Virus record (IMG/VR): IMGVR_UViG_3300036715_001783
Span: 1-64,000 of that record
Length of the DNA stretch: 64,000 bases
Strand: one strand, 5' to 3'
Source of the DNA: a virus
In this document: positions 21,972-29,862 of the stretch, in pieces
Layout: each line of letters opens with the position of its first letter
Position numbering within the stretch: the first letter of the stretch is position 1
The notes under the pieces: generated by a model
Told to the model about the DNA's origin: nothing
The model's input: the letters and a program-made list of their open reading frames with translations, nothing else
The model's database searches: none
Program-made: the position numbers and the translations under genes

Positions 21972-22124
21972 TATGGTGTAATTCCAGTTCCAATATGGGC
22001 TATTTAGTCTAACCATTATAGTAGATCGGTGTATGCCCAACGCATCTATTGCGTCTCTAACAGATTCAAACAGTACCCCATCTATATTAACTTGTTTTCT
22101 TAGGTGGGAGTGGCTTTCTGACAT
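21963..22124 (-). CDS. Orphan NUMOD-like DNA-binding peptide (53 aa)
   Basis: Minus-strand ATG at 22122-22124, stop at 21963-21965. The product includes VNIDGVLFESVRDAIDALGI then HRSTIMVRLNSPYWNW, the pattern of nuclease-associated modular (NUMOD1/IENR) repeats. No catalytic domain is present, so it is a remnant or minimal part of a homing endonuclease. It overlaps the 3' end of pth2, like the complete cassettes elsewhere, and has CATAAATA upstream (22146-22153). Confidence 0.6.
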   Translation of the reverse strand: MSESHSHLRKQVNIDGVLFESVRDAIDALGIHRSTIMVRLNSPYWNWNYTISK

Positions 22125-22145
22125 TTGGGGTTTTTGTGTATTACG

Positions 22146-22153
22146 TATTTATG
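22146..22153 (-). promoter_or_regulatory. Late promoter-like box (minus strand)
   Basis: CATAAATA on the minus strand, 22 bp upstream of the NUMOD-like ORF. Confidence 0.4.
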
Positions 22154-22163
22154 AAAGTTAGAG

Positions 22164-22191
22164 TTGACATAATATAGAAATGCTGTATAAT
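22164..22191 (+). promoter_or_regulatory. Sigma70-like promoter
   Basis: TTGACA (22164-22169), 16 bp, TATAAT (22186-22191); drives the P-loop and NADAR genes. Confidence 0.7.
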
Positions 22192-22214
22192 ATAATTTTT
22201 AACAGGAGTAAAAT

Positions 22215-22454
22215 ATGAGTACAATTACTATCAATGTGTGTGGGACCTCCGGCACTGGAAAGACAACAATAGCCTATCTACTTGCAGACTTTTTAAGCAA
22301 CACTGGATTTGCGACAGAACTTAATGTCACTGAAGAGTTTGAATTAGAAACTTTCGAAGAGCATTTTGTAGACCGTCTGGAAGCACTAGAAGAAAAACAA
22401 TTAAAAATTGTTGTTAATGAAGTACAATTAGCAAGGGAATCTATTCATGAATAA
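22215..22454 (+). CDS. Short P-loop protein
   Basis: 79 aa. MSTITINVCGTSGTGKTTIA carries a Walker A motif (GTSGTGKT), but the chain ends before a Walker B or lid would be expected. It looks like a truncated or minimal version of the P-loop gene at 13735. Stop overlaps the NADAR start, so it may be co-translated with it. Confidence 0.55.
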   Translation: MSTITINVCGTSGTGKTTIAYLLADFLSNTGFATELNVTEEFELETFEEHFVDRLEALEEKQLKIVVNEVQLARESIHE

Positions 22455-22929
22455 TGATCTGTATACTTTCTTTTGGTCAGGAATGTTTTCACAGTGGTAT
22501 GCGTCTCCATTTAAAGTAGATGGAATTCAATACAATTGTGCAGAACAATTCATGATGCACAGTAAAGCCCTGATGTTTGAGGACTATGAGACTGCTGAAT
22601 TAATTATGAATACCCCTAACCCAAAAATTCAAAAGCAATTAGGTAGGCAAGTAAAGAATTTTAATGCTGATAGTTGGAATGCAGTGGCAAAAACTGTGGT
22701 GTATATTGCTAATATTGCAAAATTCACACATAGTCCGACCCTGTTAGAAGCATTATTGGCAACAGGAGATACTTTATTGGTTGAAGCATCTCCATATGAT
22801 ACCATTTGGGGCATTGGGATGGGTGAAGTAGAAGCAAGAAAAAGCACCAAAGAACAGTGGAGAGGAACTAATTGGTTGGGAGAAGTTCTTACTGCTGTTA
22901 GAGACGATATTCGTTCTGATACAGTGTAA
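22447..22929 (+). CDS. NADAR-family protein (YbiA-like)
   Basis: 160 aa. FFWSGMFSQWYASPFKVDGI, YNCAEQFMMHSKALMFED, IKQLGR-type QKQLGRQVKNF and DTIWGIGMG, WRGTNWLGE are the successive signature blocks of the NADAR domain (DUF1768). Characterised NADAR proteins act on N-glycosidic bonds, and some remove ADP-ribose from guanine in DNA or RNA, opposing DarT-type toxins. A phage copy is therefore a plausible counter-defence enzyme. Family call is firm; the substrate is inference. Confidence 0.85.
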   Translation: MNNDLYTFFWSGMFSQWYASPFKVDGIQYNCAEQFMMHSKALMFEDYETAELIMNTPNPKIQKQLGRQVKNFNADSWNAVAKTVVYIANIAKFTHSPTLLEALLATGDTLLVEASPYDTIWGIGMGEVEARKSTKEQWRGTNWLGEVLTAVRDDIRSDTV

Positions 22930-22991
22930 TTTGTTGATTTTAATGAATATTGTAGTATAATATAATTTTTAACTTGACGGAGAAATAAAAT

Positions 22992-23648
22992 ATGTTTTTA
23001 ATTGAAGGTACTGGCGCTATCTTAAGTGCGATGTTTTTGAGTGGTATGTGGTCTGGGATTTTATCAGCGGTGTTTATTATTGCTGCTATTTTATTGACAG
23101 CATCCAGAGATTTTAGTGTGGCATATGCAATATTTGTTATCTATTTAATGCTGTTTGCCTTGTTTGGGTCGGTTAACCCGTTCATGGTAATAATTCACAA
23201 TCCAGGTGATGTTATTTCATACTTTATCGGGTATTTTGTCGTAGGTGCAGCATATTCGGTCATCAAATTCTGGGATTTTGTAGCATCAGCTGTAAAAATC
23301 ACAAAGACCGCAAAACAAGCGTTTATTGAGTTTCATAAATTAAAAATTGGAGTACAAGATAATATTCCAGTGGAGTACGCTGAATCCTGGACTGTATCAA
23401 GACGACAAATTTTAAGACAGTACAGTAAACACAGTTGCAACGATTTATCAGATTTTCAACCATCCAACCAAAAATCACTGATTTTAAATTGGATTGCGTT
23501 TTGGCCATTTAGTGCTGTAGGTTTGTTTATTGCTGATCCATTGCAAGCATTGGTGGTTGGTATCTACAACCGGTTAGGTTCTGTATATGATCGCATTTAT
23601 AAGAACACTATTGCAAAAACGATCAATATGTCTGATTTGGATCAATAA
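22992..23648 (+). CDS. Membrane protein
   Basis: 218 aa. At least four hydrophobic segments: about residues 5-30, 33-60, 72-95 and one at 165-185. A cytosolic helical domain (about residues 98-155) lies between. No family recognised. Preceded by a GACGGAG site. Confidence 0.6.
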   Translation: MFLIEGTGAILSAMFLSGMWSGILSAVFIIAAILLTASRDFSVAYAIFVIYLMLFALFGSVNPFMVIIHNPGDVISYFIGYFVVGAAYSVIKFWDFVASAVKITKTAKQAFIEFHKLKIGVQDNIPVEYAESWTVSRRQILRQYSKHSCNDLSDFQPSNQKSLILNWIAFWPFSAVGLFIADPLQALVVGIYNRLGSVYDRIYKNTIAKTINMSDLDQ

Positions 23649-23665
23649 TTACCCCTTGTCCTATG

Positions 23666-23693
23666 TTGATTTTATTGTAGAGATGTGTATAAT
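23666..23693 (+). promoter_or_regulatory. Sigma70-like promoter of the Ro60 gene
   Basis: TTGATT (23666-23671), 16 bp, TATAAT (23688-23693), 50 bp before the start codon. Confidence 0.65.
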
Positions 23694-23743
23694 ATGCATT
23701 TCTACATTAAACAAATTTAAAATAACTCTCAAAGGAGATGCAC

Positions 23744-25273
23744 ATGTCTAAACTTAACAAAGCACCAAAGAAAGTAACCAAAACTGTTGCAGTAGTTGCT
23801 GCAAAACACAATCTAACAGTTGCACATTCAGCAAACGGCAATCTACAGTTCAAAAAAGAACCACTGCAACATTTGTATGAGTTAACTGTATCCACGTTGT
23901 TTGGTAGATCAACATTTTACCGTTCAAGTGATGCATTAGTACAAAGCTTACGAACAGAAGTACGGACTGCTGTTGAAATGGGTGCTCTTGATTTTGTCGC
24001 AAATCTTGCTATCCATGCAAGAGGTGAGATGAATATCAGAACAATTCCGATTGTTTTGGTTGTTGAATTTGCTAAAGCATTGCGTGAACAAGGTAAAACG
24101 TATCCACACTTAAGACACTTGGTTAGAGACGTTATTCAACGTGCTGATCAGATTACTGATATGTATGCTTATTCTCTTGACGTATTTGGAGAAAAAGGTA
24201 AAATCCCTATGGCCATCAAACGAGGTGTTGGTGATGCCTTCAATAATTTCGGTGAATATGCTTTTGCAAAATACAACAGAGCTGGTGCAATCACCATTAA
24301 AGACGTGTTGCGAATTGTTCACCCTGTGGCAAACGAAGCTAAACAAGGTGCTATTTTTCAAAAAATCATTGATGAGAACCTGGAAACTCCATACACTTGG
24401 GAAACAGAACTGTCAAGAAACGGCCAATTACCAGAAGCTGAGCGTAAAAGCAAAGCAAAATTATGGACTGAGTTGTTGACTTCGGAAAAATTGGGATACA
24501 TGGCACTGTTAAGAAACATGCGAAATATTCACGATGCAGGCGTGGCACACAATGTGGTTAAGACACATGTTGCTGATATTATTGCTGATGAACAACGAGT
24601 TGCTGCTTCAAGACAGCTTACGTTTGATTTTTTGCAGGCCTATGATGTGATCAAACCTCTGAATTCCAGTATGGCTACTGCAGTATCAAAAGCTGTGGAT
24701 ATCAGTGTTAAGTACTTACCAAAAGTTGGTGAAAAAATTTGGGTAATTATTGATTACTCAGGCTCTATGAGTGGTAAAGCAATTGAAACAGCAACGTTGT
24801 TGGCAGCAGCATTATTGAAAGCCAATGATGGATCAGAACGGTTAGCTGTAACTATGTTTGGTTCAGCAGCAAAGACCATTCATACTGTGGACACAAATAA
24901 CTCTGTGTTAGCTATCCAAAGAGAGTTGTTAACCCACCGTAGAGGGAACATTGCAGGCTCTACAGAGTTTCAAGCGGCAATGAGAGAATACCCAGGTTTA
25001 GGCTTTGTGCCTGATACCATCGTTGTGTTTACAGATGGCGAAATTAACAGATTTCACTACCCTGATTTGCAAAAAAATTCAGGCGATTCTAACACAGTTA
25101 AACTGGTAGTTAATTTAGATGGAGCACCAACTACTCCATTCATTAAACAAGCTGGATGGTATGCAATGGCTGGCTGGACTCCTGCCATGTTTAAGTGGGT
25201 GCCTGCAATTAGAAACAAAGAAACTGTAGTGGATGCTTTATCTGGTCCATACACAGAACGAAAATCTAAGTAA
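23744..25273 (+). CDS. TROVE-domain Ro60/Rsr-like RNA-binding protein
   Basis: 509 aa from ATG 23744 (ATG 23738 is possible; AAAGGAG fits either). Residues about 20-320 are the helical-repeat TROVE ring (LYELTVSTLFGRSTFYRSSD..). Residues about 328-500 are a von Willebrand A domain with MIDAS motif DYSGSMSG at 337-344, a Thr near TEF and FTDGEI. Ro60 proteins bind misfolded small RNAs in the ring cavity and Y RNAs on the outside, and in bacteria tether RNA to PNPase. Three YrlA-like RNA candidates lie 9 kb upstream. A hairpin terminator follows. Confidence 0.88.
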   Translation: MSKLNKAPKKVTKTVAVVAAKHNLTVAHSANGNLQFKKEPLQHLYELTVSTLFGRSTFYRSSDALVQSLRTEVRTAVEMGALDFVANLAIHARGEMNIRTIPIVLVVEFAKALREQGKTYPHLRHLVRDVIQRADQITDMYAYSLDVFGEKGKIPMAIKRGVGDAFNNFGEYAFAKYNRAGAITIKDVLRIVHPVANEAKQGAIFQKIIDENLETPYTWETELSRNGQLPEAERKSKAKLWTELLTSEKLGYMALLRNMRNIHDAGVAHNVVKTHVADIIADEQRVAASRQLTFDFLQAYDVIKPLNSSMATAVSKAVDISVKYLPKVGEKIWVIIDYSGSMSGKAIETATLLAAALLKANDGSERLAVTMFGSAAKTIHTVDTNNSVLAIQRELLTHRRGNIAGSTEFQAAMREYPGLGFVPDTIVVFTDGEINRFHYPDLQKNSGDSNTVKLVVNLDGAPTTPFIKQAGWYAMAGWTPAMFKWVPAIRNKETVVDALSGPYTERKSK

Positions 25274-25281
25274 TACCCAAC

Positions 25282-25309
25282 ACTTCACCAGAGGTCAATC
25301 TGGTGAAGT
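25282..25309 (+). terminator. Terminator-like hairpin after the Ro60 gene
   Basis: Perfect 11-bp stem ACTTCACCAGA / TCTGGTGAAGT with loop GGTCAA; no clear T-run. Confidence 0.5.
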
Positions 25310-25332
25310 TCCCTCCTATTAAGGACAATAAC

Positions 25333-26388
25333 ATGCAAGAAGACAAATCTCACGATATTCAACCATATATTGATATGGTATATACAAACCACCCATGCTT
25401 ACATCAATATAAATTAGGCAATTCTGAAATATTGGATGTGGATAATACCCCTACATTTGTATCAAACATAACATATGCAGTGTCCCGATTATTGAAAAAT
25501 CAATTAAATACGTTACTTCAACAAAGTAGTATTGCAATTGAGGAATATCCAGGAGATTATGTACATAAAGTAATGGTGATATCAGCTCATATAGTATCAG
25601 AAATTATTAATATGGATAGATTGATTGGATTACAAGCTATGCACATGCCAGTAGATATGGCATATATCATGCAAACAACCATGCAAGAAGTCACATTAAA
25701 AAATGAACAACAATCGTGGTTAGAGTGGCAAGTGGTAGGACATCCAGTGCAAGCACAATCTCATAAATTATCAATTGTGAGCAATTCTATTGACAATGTC
25801 CAACCCTTAGTTGTTTCCAAATTAATTATGTATACTTTTGTTGATATGTTGACAGAATATGCTGCAACTGCCCCTGATCGTAGTCATATTCACATACCAA
25901 CGGATAATTTTGATAAACTTTCCTCTGAAATTATTAAACAGTTGGAAATTAATATCAATGCACAATCGGTTAAAATTGCAGTTGGAACTAGTAGAGGAGT
26001 TGGCAATGTCATTTTAACTTCCCCAGCAGGATTTAAGGTACTGCAACAAGTATTTGTTGGGGATTATACTATTGAAATGGTGGATGGGGTGTGTAATGTG
26101 TTGTATAACAACAAAGTCAGATATACAGTGCTTGTGTCAGAGTCACCTGTGTTAGACGGCGAAACCCCAAAAGATATAAAATTTGTAGTTGGCTACAGGG
26201 GAAAAACAACAGTGGATGCTGGAGTGGTGTTTGCACCATATACACTATTAATACCACATATACAAATTAACCAAACTACGTTTGAACAAGAACTGACATT
26301 TTCTACTAGATTTGGTACATATTTTCCTAAAGAAGGCACACCTGGTGCACACACTTATAATTTATTAACTATTACTTGTTCAAAATAA
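25333..26388 (+). CDS. Hypothetical protein (351 aa)
   Basis: Start chosen at ATG 25333 after AAGGACAATAAC; the frame also opens at a GTG inside the hairpin (25303). Begins MQEDKSHDIQPYIDMVYTNH, helical first half, beta-rich C-terminal half with several Val/Thr strands. No domain recognised. Lies between Ro60 and the RNA ligase, so an RNA-related role is possible but unsupported. Confidence 0.6.
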   Translation: MQEDKSHDIQPYIDMVYTNHPCLHQYKLGNSEILDVDNTPTFVSNITYAVSRLLKNQLNTLLQQSSIAIEEYPGDYVHKVMVISAHIVSEIINMDRLIGLQAMHMPVDMAYIMQTTMQEVTLKNEQQSWLEWQVVGHPVQAQSHKLSIVSNSIDNVQPLVVSKLIMYTFVDMLTEYAATAPDRSHIHIPTDNFDKLSSEIIKQLEININAQSVKIAVGTSRGVGNVILTSPAGFKVLQQVFVGDYTIEMVDGVCNVLYNNKVRYTVLVSESPVLDGETPKDIKFVVGYRGKTTVDAGVVFAPYTLLIPHIQINQTTFEQELTFSTRFGTYFPKEGTPGAHTYNLLTITCSK

Positions 26389-26398
26389 GGAGACATGC

Positions 26399-27598
26399 AT
26401 GGCTGAATTTGAAGTAAAAATACAAAGAATTTATATTACTGAACACCCCAATGCAGATAGCTTACATATTGGACATATTGGCTCCCCTGATGGTTGGCAG
26501 GTTGTTGTTCGTAAGGGAGCATTTGCAGATCAATCTTTATGTGCATACATTGGAGAGAATGCAATTGTTCCTGATGAGATTTTACAAAAGTACAATTATT
26601 GGAACGAAGACCAAAATAAAGGTATGTTGGCTGGAAGTAAAGGTAACCGGGTCAAGATGATCAAACTCAGAGGAGAGCCCAGTATGGGCATATGTATTCC
26701 TCTGATTGAAGAATGTAGTTGGGACGAAGAGGGAGGCACTCAATTATACGCACACACCCTTGAAGGAGAATATGTAATTGAAGGAGAGGTTGTTACAGAA
26801 TTGTTGGGTGTATACAAACACGAGCCACCAATCCCAGTTGCGATGGCAGGTGAAGTCTACAACGGTGGTACTTCTATTGGTGTGAGTTACGATATTGAGA
26901 ACTCCAAAAACTATCCAAATGTGTTTACTGAAGGTGAAGAAGTACAAGCAACTGAAAAATTGCATGGCTCGTTTTGTCAGATTGTGGTACTACCACCAAC
27001 AGACGAATTTTACAATGAAAATCATGGAGTAGGATTAGCAACCTCCGGAAAAATGGCATACATAGCTGTCTCCAGCAAAGGACTAGGGTCAAAAGGCTTG
27101 TTTCTTAAGCAGAACGAGAAAAATAACAACAATGTGTATCTCCGAGTAGCAAGACCATTGTACAGTACTCTCACAAGTGCTACGGAACAATTGTCAGATC
27201 CACTTGTACCAATCACTGTGTGTGGAGAAGTATTTGGGCATGGAGTGCAAGACTTAACATATGGGTTTTCTCAGGGCAATGTTGGGTTCAGAGTGTTTGA
27301 TGTCTATGTGGGATGTCGTGGAATGGGATATTGGTTAAACGACGAAGAATTGGACGAGTGGTGTGCATTCACCTGTATTCCTCGAGTACCACTCTTATAC
27401 AGAGGGCCATTTAATCTTGAGAAAATCAATGAGTTGTCCCAGAATACCCATTCTACATTTGATAAGAAACAAATACTTGAAGGGCTGGTGGTTAAATCAA
27501 CGAAAGAGCGATTAGTTCATAATTTAGGTAGAGCGTGTTTGAAATACATTAATATTGCTTATTATTTACGTAAGGGCAATGCCACAGAGTTTAATTAA
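26399..27598 (+). CDS. RNA ligase, DraRnl (Rnl5)-like
   Basis: 399 aa. An N-terminal OB-type domain ('ITEHPNADSLHIGHI...VVVRKGAFA...CAYIGENAIVP') precedes the nucleotidyltransferase domain. Motif I is EKLHGSF with the predicted AMP-accepting Lys about residue 187; later blocks VCGEVFGHG (motif IIIa-like), LEGLVVKS (motif IV) and CLKYINIAYYL (motif V) follow. The Deinococcus-type enzyme seals nicks in RNA duplexes. With cca, Pth2 and tRNAs it suggests repair of host- or toxin-damaged RNA. Confidence 0.8.
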   Translation: MAEFEVKIQRIYITEHPNADSLHIGHIGSPDGWQVVVRKGAFADQSLCAYIGENAIVPDEILQKYNYWNEDQNKGMLAGSKGNRVKMIKLRGEPSMGICIPLIEECSWDEEGGTQLYAHTLEGEYVIEGEVVTELLGVYKHEPPIPVAMAGEVYNGGTSIGVSYDIENSKNYPNVFTEGEEVQATEKLHGSFCQIVVLPPTDEFYNENHGVGLATSGKMAYIAVSSKGLGSKGLFLKQNEKNNNNVYLRVARPLYSTLTSATEQLSDPLVPITVCGEVFGHGVQDLTYGFSQGNVGFRVFDVYVGCRGMGYWLNDEELDEWCAFTCIPRVPLLYRGPFNLEKINELSQNTHSTFDKKQILEGLVVKSTKERLVHNLGRACLKYINIAYYLRKGNATEFN

Positions 27599-27883
27599 AT
27601 GAACGTTGTGTTGTTTATTCTCGGTGCTACGTTAGTGGAAATAGGTATTTTTTGTATATGTGCTGCCGTAACCATATTTCAAATCCCACAGCACACTTGG
27701 ACTCAAATGGTAAGTTTTGACATGTGGAAAAATGCTGGACTTAAAAAGTATACTCCTGATTTGTATAATGACTGGAAGCAGTTTGTTAGAGATACTTGGA
27801 TAGAGTATTGGACATTCGGCCTTGGTGAGAAATTGTGTATATTTCTAACAATAGTATGGGGTGGTGTACTAATATTAATTTAA
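27599..27883 (+). CDS. Small membrane protein (94 aa)
   Basis: Two hydrophobic ends (MNVVLFILGATLVEIGIFCI and the last 18 residues, LGEKLCIFLTIVWGGVLILI) around an aromatic, Trp-rich middle. Start directly follows the RNA ligase stop. Unknown function. Confidence 0.55.
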   Translation: MNVVLFILGATLVEIGIFCICAAVTIFQIPQHTWTQMVSFDMWKNAGLKKYTPDLYNDWKQFVRDTWIEYWTFGLGEKLCIFLTIVWGGVLILI

Positions 27884-27896
27884 TTTTTACCAACAA

Positions 27897-27932
27897 ACCA
27901 GGGGAGACAACTTGTCTCCCCTGGTTTTCTGT
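27897..27932 (+). terminator. Rho-independent terminator
   Basis: 13-bp stem ACCAGGGGAGACA / TGTCTCCCCTGGT, loop ACT, followed by TTTCTGTTTT. Confidence 0.8.
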
Positions 27933-27937
27933 TTTGT

Positions 27938-28108
27938 ATGAGACCAAAAAATATGAACAACTGTCCAATCTGTGCCCGTCCTCTGGATGGTAATTCAAAC
28001 ATTCAATTTCATCATCTCATTCCCAAGGCCTTTAAAGGCAAAGATGATATAAATATTCATGCTGTGTGTCATAATAAAATACACAGTGTGTATAAATACG
28101 TATATTAG
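27938..28108 (+). pseudogene. 5' remnant of an HNH gene interrupted by an endonuclease
   Basis: Encodes MRPKNMNNCPICARPLDGNS, then HHLIPKAF and CHNKIHS, and stops after 56 residues. The intact downstream HNH gene (29015) has the same C-x-x-C, HHLIPK(A/T)F and CH(N/S)KIH blocks and continues for 50 more residues. Shared residues use different codons. It is read as the original 5' part, displaced by the cassette at 28109-29014. Confidence 0.75.
28091..28098 (+). promoter_or_regulatory. Late promoter box of the endonuclease
   Basis: Perfect TATAAATA, 27 bp upstream of the endonuclease start. Confidence 0.55.
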
Positions 28109-28124
28109 TTAAAAGGGCACAAAA

Positions 28125-29039
28125 ATGGGAACAAAATTATCGTTAGAAACTTTTGTTAATAAGTCCACAAAAGTTCATGGTGACACGTATGATTATTCTT
28201 TGTTTGATTATAAAAATTGGGACACTAAATCTATAATAATATGTAAGATTCATGGAAATTTTTTACAACAACCAAGACTACACATTGAAAGAAAAAGTGG
28301 TTGTCCCATATGTGGTAAACGCAAGCAAGGGATAACCAAGGCAATTAAAGAATCTGAGTTTATAGTTAAAGCAACCCAACTTCACGGTGATAAATATGAT
28401 TATTCTCAACTGGGCTATGTTAATATATCATCTCCTGTTAATATTATATGTCCCATTCATGGGATATTTCGGATTGAGTATGCATATGCTCATACCACAA
28501 ATAAAACCGGCTGTGCTAAATGTGCACAGGATAGTGGTAGAAATACTACAGAAGACTTTATAACTAAATCAAAATCGTTATATGGAGATGCATTTTCATA
28601 TGAGTTATCCCAATATGTTACTGTTCATACTCAGTTAACTATAAAGTGTGCTCAACATGGATATCAAGTAATAACGCCAGCAGACCATTATAGAATTGGG
28701 TGCTGGATATGTAAACGAAATAGATTACAAGATATTTGGTTAGATAGCTTAAATCTACCAAATACAAGAAATCACCGACAAGTTAGATTAAAAATCAACA
28801 ATAGACTACATATCGTAGATGGTTTCGACTCTACAACTAATACAGTTTATTTGTTTCACGGAGATTATTGGCACGGAAATCCAATATTATATAAACCAAC
28901 TGACGTCAACAAACGAATAGAAAAATCATTTGGAGAATTATATGTTCAAACGTTAGAATATGAAGATAGAATAAGGCACGCAGGATATAAACTTTTAGTT
29001 ATGTGGGAATATGAATGGCTACAACAGAACATTGTGTAA
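28125..29039 (+). CDS. Homing endonuclease, three zinc modules plus HGDYWHGNP nuclease
   Basis: 304 aa. Three KYDYS/TYDYS..HG.F modules with Cys pairs (CPICGK, CAKC, CWICK) span residues 1-200. The C-terminal nuclease-like block reads IVDGFDSTTNTVYLFHGDYW then HGNP and ends GYKLLVMWEYEW. Same family as the genes at 1015, 30703 and 33841. Its last codons overlap the start codon of the downstream HNH gene, so it supplies that gene's start region. Confidence 0.75.
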   Translation: MGTKLSLETFVNKSTKVHGDTYDYSLFDYKNWDTKSIIICKIHGNFLQQPRLHIERKSGCPICGKRKQGITKAIKESEFIVKATQLHGDKYDYSQLGYVNISSPVNIICPIHGIFRIEYAYAHTTNKTGCAKCAQDSGRNTTEDFITKSKSLYGDAFSYELSQYVTVHTQLTIKCAQHGYQVITPADHYRIGCWICKRNRLQDIWLDSLNLPNTRNHRQVRLKINNRLHIVDGFDSTTNTVYLFHGDYWHGNPILYKPTDVNKRIEKSFGELYVQTLEYEDRIRHAGYKLLVMWEYEWLQQNIV

Positions 29040-29320
29040 TATGTGGAAGATTATTGGGAACTATAAATATCAGCAAACATCATTTAATTCCTAAAACATT
29101 TGATAAGAGTTCTCCAACTATAGTAATCCATAATATATGCCATTCCAAAATTCATGCATCTATGAGTGAACGAGAGCTTCAACATTATTATCATACTGTG
29201 GATAGGTTATTAGAGCACGCTGATATGATGAAGTTTGTGGAATGGGTGAAGAACAAGCCAACATCTTATTATGACACAAATAACGAAACAAAATCCAGAT
29301 ATAGAAAGCGGAGAAAGTAA
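29015..29320 (+). CDS. Small HNH nuclease-like protein
   Basis: 101 aa. CVICGRLL, SKHHLIPKTF and HNICHSKIHA make an HNH fold: zinc Cys pair, catalytic HH, and a C..H pair. Compact HNH proteins of this size occur in many T4-like phages; the role is unknown. The first part is recoded relative to the remnant at 27938. Confidence 0.75.
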   Translation: MATTEHCVICGRLLGTINISKHHLIPKTFDKSSPTIVIHNICHSKIHASMSERELQHYYHTVDRLLEHADMMKFVEWVKNKPTSYYDTNNETKSRYRKRRK

Positions 29321-29493
29321 TGAGTGCAGAACAAGATAAAATTATCAAGAAATTATCGAAAGATGTTCAGGATTTAAAAGTGATGGTATTAAGACAAAAT
29401 CGTTGTATAACAAACATGGATAAAGAAATCAGAAGGTTAAAACATCAATCAGTTGGTACAAAAAATGATATTGCAGCTATGAGGCGTACTTGA
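29320..29493 (+). CDS. Small coiled-coil protein (57 aa)
   Basis: ATG overlaps the HNH stop (TAATG). MSAEQDKIIKKLSKDVQDLK followed by heptad-like leucines and lysines gives a coiled coil. No function recognised. Confidence 0.5.
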   Translation: MSAEQDKIIKKLSKDVQDLKVMVLRQNRCITNMDKEIRRLKHQSVGTKNDIAAMRRT

Positions 29494-29517
29494 TAGTTGG
29501 GACAATATATGTAATAC

Positions 29518-29525
29518 TATAAATA
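29518..29525 (+). promoter_or_regulatory. T4-type late promoter box
   Basis: Perfect TATAAATA, 26 bp before the gene at 29551. Confidence 0.6.
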
Positions 29526-29550
29526 CCTCTATTGATATGGAGATGGTTAT

Positions 29551-29862
29551 ATGTTACTAATTGAATTGTTTGAAGAGGATAGGAGTTTGATGGGGACACC
29601 AGCAAAACCACTTACTCCCGAAAAAACCAAAATGTGTTTTCCTAAAAAAGAGGTATGGAGACATGTGTCCGCACCTGGTAAAAAATCTGGTTGGAAAGAA
29701 GTTCATATAAAAACGGGCAAAACAAATAATACAGAAAGTGCTAAAGAAAATCACTCTGTCAAAAAATTAAACCCAAATATACTAGAGACACCACTCCAAA
29801 AGGAAAAAGTCAACAGTATCGAAAGTATACAAGAGGAACAAACTAATGAGCGGACCAGCTAA
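29551..29862 (+). CDS. Basic hypothetical protein, late gene
   Basis: 103 aa; short N-terminal LLIELFEEDRSL motif, then Lys/Pro-rich disordered-looking chain. Late promoter upstream. The LxE-type N-terminus may be a capsid-targeting or propeptide segment, as in other late genes here; tentative. Overlaps the next gene by 17 bp. Confidence 0.55.
   Translation: MLLIELFEEDRSLMGTPAKPLTPEKTKMCFPKKEVWRHVSAPGKKSGWKEVHIKTGKTNNTESAKENHSVKKLNPNILETPLQKEKVNSIESIQEEQTNERTS

Noticed and set aside
22125-22160. Displaced 3' end of pth2 (ITYL-stop like sequence)
   Set aside because: Match to the pth2 end is too short and overlaps a late-promoter box.
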